Assembly: GCF_000424265.1 (NCBI RefSeq)
Contig: NZ_AUJO01000015.1
Location: forward strand, 1-64,000
Length of the DNA: 64,000 bases
DNA from: Butyrivibrio sp. WCD3002
Lineage (GTDB): Bacteria > Bacillota > Clostridia > Lachnospirales > Lachnospiraceae
Direction of reading: 5' to 3'
Shown: piece after piece, positions 43,590-52,352 of the stretch
Numbering within the stretch: the stretch's first letter is position 1
How the letters are laid out: every line of letters begins with the position of its first letter
The notes under the pieces: model-generated
Databases searched by the model: none
Told to the model about the DNA's origin: nothing
The model's input: the letters and a program-made list of their open reading frames with translations, nothing else
Made by a program: the position numbers and the translations under genes

Positions 43590-45353
43590 TCACTCAGAAA
43601 CCGCATAAACAATAAAACGACCATTATCAAAAACACTATTATACTTAAAACTGTGAAGGAAGTCCAATAAAAGGTCACATTTTTCTTCTGCCAGTACTTC
43701 ACCCTCAAGATCCGGATTCACGATAACAACAGGCAGCTCACTGGCATTGGCGCCGCCATAGGAATCCAGAGCGATGGCAAATTTTTCTACGGTATTGGAA
43801 TCAAGATCCGGCCATGTACTGAAAATCGCAGGCTCCATCTTAAACAAGTATGAAAGACCGGGAGCCTTACCAAACTGCAGAAGCCTTTTATTCTGGAGCT
43901 CGTTATCACACAGAAACTCATACAAATCCGTAAGGGACTTGGCATTATTCTTTGTGGTATGCATACCTGCTGCCCTTGGAACATCCTGAGAACCCACAAC
44001 TGTATCTCTCTTTTCGCCGTCAGTTCCGTCAACAAAGCTATGATAAACATGGAACAGTCCGCCCTGAATGCAAAGAACAGTCAGCAGCATAATAAACATT
44101 GCCTTCCATGTAAAATTAAGCTCGCTTTTTCCTGCTGCCTGTCTTACTCGTCTGAACATCCACAAAATGACAGGTGCCACAATGAAGAGATTGTTGATAA
44201 CAGGATAAGTATAATTGTTACTTCCAAGAGGTGTGATCAGTATTATCAATATTGATGCCAGGCAAAAGGACCTCTCCGAAGCCTGTCCGTGAAGGAGCGG
44301 TGTAACTCCAAGCACCAGGAAAACAAGACCTGCAATAAGAAACATCATAGCCGGCTCAAACATACTGTCGTAGTAAAAATAGCTTCTTGTAATGATTTCG
44401 CTCTTAAAGAAATATCTTACAAGCACAAGAATACCTGCCACATACAAAAGTCTCTTGATCCAGTAATACTTACCGGGCTTTAGCATTAAAAGGATAGCCG
44501 CAGCCATCATAAAGGGTGCAATTATAAGCATATGTCTAAGGCTGCTCCACCAGGCTCCAAGGATAAGTGCCAGCATTCCTGCGCTGGAATAATCGCTGGC
44601 CCCCTCTGACATTGCAAACAGTGATCCTATCATCTGTGGATAAGCCGAAAATCCAAAGGCTATACAAATAATTAAAAAAGGAATGATAAATCCAATGAAA
44701 AAGCCAAGAACACAATATCCCAGCTTTTTAAAGATCACTTCCTTTTCTCTCTTATGAAGGACCTCATAGTATACCAGAATTACTATCAAAGCAGTTTCAA
44801 CTATGTTAGGAAATCTCACCATGACGTTAAGACCAAAGAATACTCCCGCAAGAGCAAATCTGTAGGCCTTCTTTTCATAGTCGGTCATGGCATGAAGAAG
44901 CATCAGCACGCCCAAGGTAAAAAACATGTAGGTCATGTAGTTATAGAGAATAACTCTTGGGCACCAGCATAAGCTGATAGCTATCATCTCTCCGAGGAAG
45001 GTCATCCATCCCGGAATCCATCTTTGCAGCATATAGTATGCGGAAAGGGCCGTGATGCATATAAAGATCGTGCAGTAAATATTCATTCCCAGCATTCCGT
45101 CTCCGCCCGGAAGAAGCGTGAAAAGTTTTCCCATAAGATTCGGAATAAAGGTTGCCAGAAACCACATGGGATCTATTGTCCCTGAATACACGTAGTTACC
45201 AAGACTGTAGGTGGTATCCGTAACATCTACGCCCTGGGATACTCCTATAAAAGGATAAAGAAATATGATCAGCGGAAACAGCCACTTCTCCATGGGTTCC
45301 TGATATTTTTTAAGTCTGAAAATCTCGTTTTTAACAGCTGTAAGCGTAAGCAT
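43590..45353 (-). CDS. Multi-pass membrane protein, possible GT-C glycosyltransferase
   Basis: The 587-residue protein has about ten to twelve membrane helices. After the first helix it reads GVSQGVDVTDTTYSLGNYVY, an acidic motif at the position of the GT-C catalytic loop. A soluble extracellular C-terminus follows (about 460-587). The family is not recognised. GGGGG six bases before the ATG is a strong ribosome binding site. It stands between the ABC flippase and gtrA, which suggests work on lipid-linked sugars after flipping. Confidence 0.65.
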   Translation of the reverse strand: MLTLTAVKNEIFRLKKYQEPMEKWLFPLIIFLYPFIGVSQGVDVTDTTYSLGNYVYSGTIDPMWFLATFIPNLMGKLFTLLPGGDGMLGMNIYCTIFICITALSAYYMLQRWIPGWMTFLGEMIAISLCWCPRVILYNYMTYMFFTLGVLMLLHAMTDYEKKAYRFALAGVFFGLNVMVRFPNIVETALIVILVYYEVLHKREKEVIFKKLGYCVLGFFIGFIIPFLIICIAFGFSAYPQMIGSLFAMSEGASDYSSAGMLALILGAWWSSLRHMLIIAPFMMAAAILLMLKPGKYYWIKRLLYVAGILVLVRYFFKSEIITRSYFYYDSMFEPAMMFLIAGLVFLVLGVTPLLHGQASERSFCLASILIILITPLGSNNYTYPVINNLFIVAPVILWMFRRVRQAAGKSELNFTWKAMFIMLLTVLCIQGGLFHVYHSFVDGTDGEKRDTVVGSQDVPRAAGMHTTKNNAKSLTDLYEFLCDNELQNKRLLQFGKAPGLSYLFKMEPAIFSTWPDLDSNTVEKFAIALDSYGGANASELPVVIVNPDLEGEVLAEEKCDLLLDFLHSFKYNSVFDNGRFIVYAVSE

Positions 45354-45371
45354 ACTGTTCCCCCGGGTATG

Positions 45372-47123
45372 TTATCTTTCTTGTGTAACCTTCTGACCAT
45401 TTACTCTGTAAACCATATCGCACTTCTCAATGGTCTGAAGTCTGTGCGCAATTATTATAAGAGTCTTCTTTCCGTGAAGCCTGTTGATGGAATCCATGAT
45501 TGCTGCTTCTGTCTCATTGTCCAGAGCACTTGTTGCTTCATCAAGAACCAGAACCTCCGGATCCTCAAAAAGAGCCCTGGCAATACCGATACGCTGCCTC
45601 TGTCCACCGGAAAGTCTGATACCTCTCTCACCGATTGTAGTATCAAGTCCATCGGGAAGATTTCTTACATATTCATCAAGCTGGGCTTCCTTCAGCGCCG
45701 CCCATACCTTTGCATCATCAATATTCTCATCGGGAATACCAAAGGCCACATTCTTTCTGATGGTTGAATCCAGCATGAAAATAGTCTGAGGAATGTATCC
45801 GATATTCTTAAGCCACTGGGGATAATGCTCTCTTACCTCAACTCCGTCAGCAAGAATTTCACCTGTCTCTATTTTCAAAAGACCAAGCATGATATCAACA
45901 ATTGTTGTCTTTCCTGCACCCGAGGTTCCCACAATTCCAATGGCCTTGCCTACAGGAATCTGCATATCCGCATTCTTAAGAACATAGGCCTCGGAATTAG
46001 GATAACGATAGGTGATATTTTTAAGATCGATCAGCTTATGAACAGGAAGCTTTTCTACTTCCTTCATTTCCCTGTAATCCTCGGCATTGTACGAAACAGA
46101 GCCGTCGTTTATCTCCTGCTGGAGATTATCGCTTACATTCATGAAAAATGGCTCAAAATATGCTATTGAAGTAAGATAATTATTAATTCTGTTTGCACTT
46201 GGAATAAGCCTTGTTGCAGCAGCTCCCATGACACCTACAAGTGCCACCATGTCCTTAAGTGCTTCGCCGCTAATAATTACAAACAGCATATATCCAACCA
46301 TTCCCACAACGCTTATGGTCTCGATAAGAAGTCTTGGGGTTGAATTATAAAGGTTGTATTTTTGTACCGCATGAACATAGCCGGCACCGCAGTCTGCATA
46401 ACCGTTTATGAAATAGTTTTCCTTATTGGCAATCTTGATTTCCTTGATACCCATAACGGACTCCTCAATCCATTTAAAAAGTCCGCTGTAGTAATCCTGG
46501 TTGTCCTGACCTGCCTTAACCATGATAGGCTTAATGATGAACTTAATTATCAAAAGAACAGTCACAAGCAAAAACGCAATGGACAGCGTCATCTTGGCAT
46601 CAATATAAAGAAGCATGATAACAAGACAAGCAAAAACGATCATCTCCGAAATAAGCTGCAGACAGCTTAAGATGAGGCCATACATATTGTTTACATCGGA
46701 GGTGATATTTCTCTGAATAACCGACGTGTCCGCATTGAGATAATACTCGTAAGGCCTTTGCATGAAATTGATCATCATGCGCCTTGATGTGGCAAACTGA
46801 TTGGTATAAACAAACCTGAGCTGTATCACATTTATGAAAAACAAAACGATGTTCTTTATGATAAATACAGCTATCAATGCCAAAAAGATTACAATAGCAA
46901 ACTGGGTAATGCTTGTGCATCCAAGAAAGTTATAAATCGCCGAGAGCTTTTCATTCTCTGACACCTTATCCGGATCTATTACTGTTGTCATTGCAGGTAG
47001 CAGCATTGCGATACCAAGAGTCTCAAGAAGACCTCCAAGCAGCATCATAAGCACAATGAGTACCATCTGTTTCTTCTGGCGCTTATCCAAAAGCACCATC
47101 ATCTTTTGATAAATCTTTTTCAT
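45372..47123 (-). CDS. ABC exporter, PglK/MsbA-like lipid-linked glycan flippase
   Basis: This 583-residue half-transporter has six membrane helices (about 20-300) followed by an ATPase domain (about 345-580) with GTSGAGKTT (Walker A), LSGGQRQR (signature) and VLDEATSALDN (Walker B/D-loop). The N-terminus (GGLLETLGIAMLLPAMTTV) closely resembles PglK-type flippases, which move undecaprenyl-diphosphate glycans across the membrane using ATP. Being inside the glycan locus and lacking a Wzx nearby, it is the likely flippase here. The ribosome binding site AGGAG is four bases before the ATG, and the tandem-hairpin element begins 15 bases upstream of the gene. Confidence 0.9.
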   Translation of the reverse strand: MKKIYQKMMVLLDKRQKKQMVLIVLMMLLGGLLETLGIAMLLPAMTTVIDPDKVSENEKLSAIYNFLGCTSITQFAIVIFLALIAVFIIKNIVLFFINVIQLRFVYTNQFATSRRMMINFMQRPYEYYLNADTSVIQRNITSDVNNMYGLILSCLQLISEMIVFACLVIMLLYIDAKMTLSIAFLLVTVLLIIKFIIKPIMVKAGQDNQDYYSGLFKWIEESVMGIKEIKIANKENYFINGYADCGAGYVHAVQKYNLYNSTPRLLIETISVVGMVGYMLFVIISGEALKDMVALVGVMGAAATRLIPSANRINNYLTSIAYFEPFFMNVSDNLQQEINDGSVSYNAEDYREMKEVEKLPVHKLIDLKNITYRYPNSEAYVLKNADMQIPVGKAIGIVGTSGAGKTTIVDIMLGLLKIETGEILADGVEVREHYPQWLKNIGYIPQTIFMLDSTIRKNVAFGIPDENIDDAKVWAALKEAQLDEYVRNLPDGLDTTIGERGIRLSGGQRQRIGIARALFEDPEVLVLDEATSALDNETEAAIMDSINRLHGKKTLIIIAHRLQTIEKCDMVYRVNGQKVTQER

Positions 47124-47138
47124 GTTTCTCCTATAGTA

Positions 47139-47338
47139 CCCTCATCCGCCCTTCGGGCACCTTCCCCCATAGGGGGAAGGCAATGTTTTAATACCTTCTC
47201 CCTTTTAGGGGAGGCAATGTTTTAATACCTTCTCCCTTTTGGGGGGAGGCAATTTTTAATGCCTTCTCCCTTTTGGGGGAGGCAATTTTTAATGCCTTCT
47301 CCCTTTGGGAGAAGGTGGCACGAAGTGCCGGATGAGGG
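47139..47338. repeat. Palindromic tandem-hairpin element, copy 1
   Basis: This 200-bp element is bounded by CCCTCATCC...GGATGAGGG, inverted repeats of about 30 bp. Each arm carries its own small hairpin: GCCC-TTC-GGGC on the left and GGCAC-GAA-GTGCC on the right. Inside are five direct repeats of about 33 bp, each a hairpin (CTTCTCCC...GGGGAGG type) plus a T-rich spacer (GCAATGTTTTAAT or GCAATTTTTAAT). It fills nearly the whole gap between the GT52-like stop (four bases away) and the ABC flippase ribosome binding site. No ORF and no transposase lie inside. Its layout equals that of copy 2 although the sequences of the units differ. Confidence 0.88.
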
Positions 47339-47342
47339 CATC

Positions 47343-48485
47343 TTAATCGTCAATAATCTGTTCGTTAAGTCGGTGAATCTCAGGCGCTTCATACTTATCC
47401 ATGAAATCATCACCAAGGAACAGCTTTTCGTCCACAAACTTTATTGAATCAACAACTGTATATACAGATACTAGTCTATCAAATTTGAGCCCTTCGATAA
47501 AGTTGAGCATCTCCATGGGGAATGTGCCCGCAAGCAGGATCACATCCGGGAATTTCTCCTTGTAGTCAAGATAATCCCTTGGATGCTGCTTGATCATTAC
47601 AACAGCTTCTTTACCGTTAACCCTGCCATACTCATTCACAAGGTCTCTGAATAACCGTTCTCTTGTCTCAAGGTCGCAGAGAGGCTCAGATAAAATAAGT
47701 ACCCTCGGCTTATCCTTACCCTCTTCAAGCTGGGCGGTAAGCTCATCCATATTTTCCACAAAAAGCTTAAGCATAAGCTCCTTGTCGGTTCTTGTAAGCT
47801 CCTCCACAAGGGGCTCCCTTGGAACCTCAATGTACTTGGGACAGGGATAATCCAATATGGAAATATCATTAACTTCCATATCTATGCAATATCTTCCCCA
47901 GCCGTTCTGTATGAAAATAAGCCCCGTGGAGGCAAGCCACGCCTTGAACTTAAAATGCCCGTTATTGTCATATCTTGCCTGATCACCGTATTTAATACAG
48001 TTAAGGCCATCCTCGAGAGCATGATATTTTATCTTCTTGTAATTCAGATAATAGCCGATAGGGTCTGAATCACAGAATACATATATGTCCTTATATTTTT
48101 TGAAATTTACAGGAACATATTTCTCCTGAAGCTGTGCAAAGCGCTTGCAAAACTTAATCCTGTTGATCATGTTCTTTGCAAGATTTCCTGTGTTGGTGCG
48201 AAGAGGCTTAAGCTCAGGGAAAAAGGTATCCACCTTTTCATCATACTCTATTACTTCTTCAAAGAGTCCGCACTCTCTTGCCCGCTCAACCATCGATCCG
48301 AACTTGTTGCTCATCTTAGAGAGCACCAGGGTTGCACGGCCTGCCATATCGCTGCCGATTCCGGCCTTTTCCTTTGCAAAAAAGCCGTCCTCGCTTCTCA
48401 TTACCTCATGTAAAATATGAAATTCCTTAAGGCATGCCACATACACATGATAAAAGGTGTGGCACACATAAATTCTCTCGTACAA
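47343..48485 (-). CDS. GT52-like glycosyltransferase, candidate pseudaminyl/sialyltransferase
   Basis: The 380-residue protein looks like family GT52 and related GT-B sialyltransferases: an N-terminal YVCHTFYHVYVA strand, ALEDGLNCIKYG (about 160-171), VMIKQHPRDYLDYKEKFPDV (the HP motif common in CMP-sialic acid transferases, about 302-320), and FPMEMLNF. GT52 enzymes use CMP-sugars, and the locus makes CMP-pseudaminic acid, so this is a good candidate for its transferase. The start is a TTG at 48485, justified by AAGGAG five to six bases before it; no ATG is nearby. The gene is flanked on both sides by tandem-hairpin elements placed immediately at its stop and ribosome binding site. Confidence 0.78.
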   Translation of the reverse strand: MYERIYVCHTFYHVYVACLKEFHILHEVMRSEDGFFAKEKAGIGSDMAGRATLVLSKMSNKFGSMVERARECGLFEEVIEYDEKVDTFFPELKPLRTNTGNLAKNMINRIKFCKRFAQLQEKYVPVNFKKYKDIYVFCDSDPIGYYLNYKKIKYHALEDGLNCIKYGDQARYDNNGHFKFKAWLASTGLIFIQNGWGRYCIDMEVNDISILDYPCPKYIEVPREPLVEELTRTDKELMLKLFVENMDELTAQLEEGKDKPRVLILSEPLCDLETRERLFRDLVNEYGRVNGKEAVVMIKQHPRDYLDYKEKFPDVILLAGTFPMEMLNFIEGLKFDRLVSVYTVVDSIKFVDEKLFLGDDFMDKYEAPEIHRLNEQIIDD

Positions 48486-48499
48486 ATTAACTCCTTATA

Positions 48500-48720
48500 C
48501 CCTCATCCGGCGCTCCGCGCCACCTTCCCCCAGAGGGGGAAGGCTCTTTTTGTCTTCCCCCTTTGAGGGAAGGCTCTTTTTGTCTTCCCCCTTTGAGGGA
48601 AGGCTCTTTTTGTCTTCCCCCTTTGAGAGGGAAGGCTCTTTTTGTCTTCCCCCTTTGAGGGAAGGCTCTTTTTGTCTTCCCCCTCTGGGGGAAGATGTCA
48701 GCGAAGCTGACAGATGAGGG
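48500..48720. repeat. Palindromic tandem-hairpin element, copy 2
   Basis: This 221-bp element is bounded by CCCTCATCC...AGATGAGGG. Arm hairpins are GGCGC-TCC-GCGCC (left) and GTCAGC-GAA-GCTGAC (right). Inside are six hairpins (CTTCCCCCTTTGAGGGAAG type) with five identical T-rich spacers (GCTCTTTTTGT), so the period is 30 bp; the fourth hairpin has a two-base insertion. It lies between the GT2 stop (two bases away) and the ribosome binding site of the GT52-like gene, in the same orientation as copy 1. On the operon strand the spacers are A-rich. Confidence 0.9.
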
Positions 48721-48722
48721 TT

Positions 48723-49766
48723 CTATTTTCTTAAGCCTCTATACATCCACAAAAGCCTGTAATATACATAGAATAGCAGATGTGACTTCATCTGCATTGA
48801 AATAAGCTTTTTCTCCTCAGGATGAATTCGCTCCTTATAATAAGGATTCTCCTGAAAATCAGGGAAGGCTTCCTTCATTTCCTTAGCCATTTTCTTTGTA
48901 AAATTGTAACAACCCTCAATATGCTGTTCTTTTGGCATTGCCGAAAACAGCGTATTAACATAGAAAAGCACAGTATACATGAATTCTATTTCAGGCTTGT
49001 AGGTTTCAAGATAGCCATTCTCCTTAGCTTCCGCAAGAATCTGACGTCCTGCAGTCATCCTGTCCTCAAGATTTTTCTTTGAAACAGTATGTACCGTGGA
49101 AGCATTGTGCTGATAATAGAAATACAAGGGCTCCTCTATGTACTCAAAGTGCTTAACCCGAAGCATCCAGGTATTACTTACCGCATTATCCTCATAGAAA
49201 ATATCTTCGGGGAAAATCTTCCTGTTTTCACAGAGCTCATTTCCGAAAACAATATTTCTCTTATAGATTTTTACAACAAGGCTTCCGGTATCAAGAAGAA
49301 GCTTTCTGTATTTCTCCTGATCCATGACGCCGGTCTGATCGGCATTGTTATTATGAACTATCTGTCCCGGTTCAAAGGTATAGTGATCAACAAGACTGTA
49401 GTCACAGCCAACCATATCTGCACCGGTCTCATCTGCCTTCCCAAGGAGTCTCTCATAGTAGTCAGAGACAACCCAGTCATCAGCATCTATAAAACCGATC
49501 CATTCTCCCTTTGCAATCTGCAGGCCTATATTTTTGGCTCCGCCCTGGTGATGATTTTTCTCTGAGTGAAGCGCCTTAAATCTATTTGGATAATCTCTTT
49601 CATATTCCTTCATTATTTCGAAGGAATTATCCGTAGAGCAGTCATCCACCGCAATTATCTCTATTTCGCCATCGGGCATTGTCTGTTGCACAAGCGAATC
49701 AAGACAGTGCTTTAATTTATCATCACCTGCCATGTTATAAACAGGTACTATCACACTAAGTCGCAT
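48723..49766 (-). CDS. Glycosyltransferase family 2
   Basis: The 347-residue GT2 enzyme starts MRLSVIVPVYNMAGDDKL, with IIAVDDCSTDNSFEI and GFIDADDWV (DXD-type metal site, about 92-96), then the acceptor region. The C-terminus is basic and Tyr-rich (FYVYYRLLWMYRGLRK), perhaps membrane-associated, but no membrane helix is seen. It uses a nucleotide sugar in the cytoplasm to extend the lipid-linked glycan. It sits between the pse-associated genes and the GT52-like gene; its stop is two bases from a tandem-hairpin element. Confidence 0.9.
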   Translation of the reverse strand: MRLSVIVPVYNMAGDDKLKHCLDSLVQQTMPDGEIEIIAVDDCSTDNSFEIMKEYERDYPNRFKALHSEKNHHQGGAKNIGLQIAKGEWIGFIDADDWVVSDYYERLLGKADETGADMVGCDYSLVDHYTFEPGQIVHNNNADQTGVMDQEKYRKLLLDTGSLVVKIYKRNIVFGNELCENRKIFPEDIFYEDNAVSNTWMLRVKHFEYIEEPLYFYYQHNASTVHTVSKKNLEDRMTAGRQILAEAKENGYLETYKPEIEFMYTVLFYVNTLFSAMPKEQHIEGCYNFTKKMAKEMKEAFPDFQENPYYKERIHPEEKKLISMQMKSHLLFYVYYRLLWMYRGLRK

Positions 49767-49796
49767 TTATCTTATCTTCCGTAATCAAAATAATTA

Positions 49797-50999
49797 TCAG
49801 AGTCTGCTAAGCTCTTCATCAAATACCCTGGCAGCCTGCTCCATATCGAAGCGGTTATAACGCTGATCGATCCAGAACGCCAGCATATTATCAGAAAACC
49901 TTGCAGATATCTCACATACCTTTGCAGCTTCATCAGCTATGGGCCAAAGCACAGGTGCATATACACCGCGGGCTGCAAGCTTTTTCTCAAAGCCGTCTCT
50001 GGTGATATTCTTACCCTCTTCGGTAATTGCGCTTCTTCTCATGAAATCAATATCAAGTACTATAGGCAACATGAAAGGAGTGTACTCATAATCTATTCCG
50101 TACTCTGAAAGCTCAGTTTCGGAAAGAAGCTTAAATGCCTTACCGCAAAGAGGAAGTCTGCTAAGTCTTTTGTACAGGTTTCTGTAATTTACATTTCTCC
50201 TTGCTTCCAAGGATCCTGCATCCACATTACTCAGAATCTCTGCACTCAAATCAGAAATATGATAGGGATCAAGGCCGTCGCTTAAGGTATCCTCTGCATC
50301 AGATAAAAGCTTTCTGTAGTGATCCTTCAGCTCCTGATCTCCGTTTTCAAGATACTCTGTTTTCTCCTTAAGAGCCTCGTATCTCATGGCAGAAAAATCC
50401 GTCTCCCCTGTAAGAGCTCCCATAATGAACTCTTTTTTGCTGACAGCAAAGGCTCCGTCGGGAACACCCAGCCACTTTCTTATACTGCCCACCTGGTAAT
50501 CAGGAACATATTCTTCTTTTCCGTAAAAAGCTTTATCCAGATACTTTTCAGGGTTAAAAAGAATGTGGGTCACATCCTCAATCAAAACAGCATCGGGATA
50601 TTTATCCCTTAATGCCTCAATGTATCCTCTTACCTCAGTTATTCCATAGAAATTCATAAGAAGTACAACCGGTGCTTTCACATCACCGATCGCTTCTATT
50701 AAGCGGTCTGTGCGCACTGTCAGATTGTCATTTAATCTGTAATATACTACCTTAAATCCCCTTACCTCAAAGGGTCTTACCATTGAGTCACAAGAAAGCG
50801 CAGGAATAAATACCGTTCTCTGCTCATCTTCTGTATTATCAGCAATTATGTCATCCGCAACAAAACCGATGGCATCTCTGCCGCATCTCAAAAACTCTAT
50901 ATATCTTCCGCTGCCTTCAGCTTTATCAGTAAAGAAGCTGATAAGGTTTTTCCTGTCAAAATTCTCAGTTAAGTTAAATTCGCTTCCGATTTCATACAT
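49797..50999 (-). CDS. PLP-dependent aminotransferase-like protein, substrate unknown
   Basis: The 400-residue protein has the fold-type I architecture of DegT-type enzymes, with LIEDVTHILFNPE at the cofactor Asp position and a likely Schiff-base Lys in SIRKWLGVPDGAF. It is quite diverged from the other four DegT proteins in this window, and the substrate cannot be assigned. I placed the start at the ATG at 50999 (MYEIGSEFNL), with GGAGG ten bases before it; the frame is open 22 codons upstream through a sequence that holds a 14-bp repeat. It follows an ATP-grasp gene and may act with it on an amino acid or amino-sugar modification of pseudaminic acid. Confidence 0.75.
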   Translation of the reverse strand: MYEIGSEFNLTENFDRKNLISFFTDKAEGSGRYIEFLRCGRDAIGFVADDIIADNTEDEQRTVFIPALSCDSMVRPFEVRGFKVVYYRLNDNLTVRTDRLIEAIGDVKAPVVLLMNFYGITEVRGYIEALRDKYPDAVLIEDVTHILFNPEKYLDKAFYGKEEYVPDYQVGSIRKWLGVPDGAFAVSKKEFIMGALTGETDFSAMRYEALKEKTEYLENGDQELKDHYRKLLSDAEDTLSDGLDPYHISDLSAEILSNVDAGSLEARRNVNYRNLYKRLSRLPLCGKAFKLLSETELSEYGIDYEYTPFMLPIVLDIDFMRRSAITEEGKNITRDGFEKKLAARGVYAPVLWPIADEAAKVCEISARFSDNMLAFWIDQRYNRFDMEQAARVFDEELSRL

Positions 51000-51032
51000 A
51001 TCGACAATTCCTCCAGACAGATTAATTACATT

Positions 51033-51082
51033 ATATACGAATTGCTTACCGGCTTTTGATGCCACATGATATACGAATTGCT
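51033..51082. repeat. 14-bp direct repeat in the gap before the PLP enzyme gene
   Basis: ATATACGAATTGCT occurs at 51033-51046 and again at 51069-51082, 36 bp apart, in the 117-base gap between the ATP-grasp and PLP genes. Read on the minus strand, the copies end in CGTATAT followed by CATG or AATG; the second contains TATAAT. A small tandem duplication or an operator are possible. Confidence 0.5.
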
Positions 51083-51116
51083 CCGTTTCTTCGAAGCTCT
51101 CGCAATTCTATCATAA

Positions 51117-52352
51117 TTATATATATTCAATGTTAATGCGGGCAAGGGCTCGTTCCGCGTTCTGTGCCGCTTCGTCAGCATCCCTTCCAGTAGCGATAAC
51201 ATGTCCAAGCCTGTCGCCGCTGTTCTTTATACGCTCTGCTTTATCACCGGCTGCCTTATACATAACAACCTCTTCAACACCGGGCATTTTTTTCGCATCC
51301 TCCACGCCCTCAATGGATTTTATGGTGCGCACTTCATCATCAGAATCCTCTGCAAATATGTATCTGATGGCACTGCCGTTTTCCCTGGTTCTTTGCCACT
51401 TTACCTCTTCGCCAAGGGTAGATGCTATACAGCAATCGATCATATCTACTCCGGTTGAAAGAGGAACCAGCCTTGAGGTTATATAGTCTCCGCCAAGTCT
51501 TGCCGCGATCTCCACCAGCTTAGCCCCGGTGGGAGTAACCTTTATCTCTGTATGTGTAGGACCATCCTTTACACCAAGTGCTTTAATAGCCATAAGAGCA
51601 ACTCTTCTTATATCAAGCTGCTGCTCCCCCGTCAGTCTTGAGGGCTCTGTATGTCCCGTCTCAACAAAGAAGGGAACCTCTGTAACCATCTTATCTGTGA
51701 TGGTGATAATATGTGTCTCACCGCCTGTTGTAAATGACTCGACACTTACCTCAGGACCTGTCATAAATTCTTCGAGAAGAACCTCTCCATTTCTTGAATA
51801 CTCATGGGTGTATTCATATATTTCTTTGAGAGATTCCCTTACGCCCTCATCACCTGCAAGGTCTTTGATGCGTCCCTTATTTACCAGAACAACACCTCTG
51901 CTGGCCGCATTATCCGCAGGCTTACTTATGAATACATCGGCAAAGTTCTCGGCCTTTTCGAGAAATTCCTCCAGTGACGCTGCCACATAGTAGGCAGGAA
52001 CCGGCACACCGCTGCTTTTCATGCGTTTTCTCATGGCAGCCTTATTGGTTGCACAGATTGCATCCTCATAGGAAATATCGCATCCTTTTCCAAGCTGCTC
52101 ATTTACCCATGCGACCGTCCTTACCGGCATGTCGCTGGTGGATGTGATTATATAATCCGGCTCATATTTTTTTGCTGCTTCAAGAACAGCTTCCTTATCA
52201 ATTGTACTGATACACAAAAATTCATCGGCATCCTTTATTCCAACTGCCTCCGGATCATAATCCAGGGCATATACGTAAAGGCCCTTTTCCTTCGCTCTTC
52301 TGATGGCAGGTACCTGCAATGCACTGGCACCAAGGATAAATATTTTTTTCAT
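51117..52352 (-). CDS. ATP-grasp ligase
   Basis: The 411-residue protein has an N-terminal Rossmann-like domain (KKIFILGASALQVPAI), a central ATP-grasp domain (KRMKSSGVPVPAYYV; ISKPADNAASRGVVLV; VLLEEFMTGPEVSVES; THTEIKVTPTGAKLVEIAARLGGD, holding the Mg-binding Glu residues), and a C-terminal domain. Such enzymes join a carboxyl group to an amine or thiol using ATP. Its place directly after pseG suggests it attaches an amino acid or another acid to a pseudaminic acid precursor, but this is inferred. GAGG lies five bases before the ATG at 52352; a GTG two codons earlier is in frame. It is not a carbamoyl-phosphate synthase or biotin carboxylase by length or context. Confidence 0.82.
   Translation of the reverse strand: MKKIFILGASALQVPAIRRAKEKGLYVYALDYDPEAVGIKDADEFLCISTIDKEAVLEAAKKYEPDYIITSTSDMPVRTVAWVNEQLGKGCDISYEDAICATNKAAMRKRMKSSGVPVPAYYVAASLEEFLEKAENFADVFISKPADNAASRGVVLVNKGRIKDLAGDEGVRESLKEIYEYTHEYSRNGEVLLEEFMTGPEVSVESFTTGGETHIITITDKMVTEVPFFVETGHTEPSRLTGEQQLDIRRVALMAIKALGVKDGPTHTEIKVTPTGAKLVEIAARLGGDYITSRLVPLSTGVDMIDCCIASTLGEEVKWQRTRENGSAIRYIFAEDSDDEVRTIKSIEGVEDAKKMPGVEEVVMYKAAGDKAERIKNSGDRLGHVIATGRDADEAAQNAERALARINIEYI

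Noticed and set aside
47139..48720. T-runs after hairpins in both arrays as a series of operon terminators
   Set aside because: The T-rich spacers are on the plus strand, while the operon is transcribed from the minus strand, where they read A-rich. They could only terminate antisense transcripts.
48500..48720. CRISPR array
   Set aside because: The repeats are hairpin units with identical spacers, not unique spacers, and no cas genes are present.
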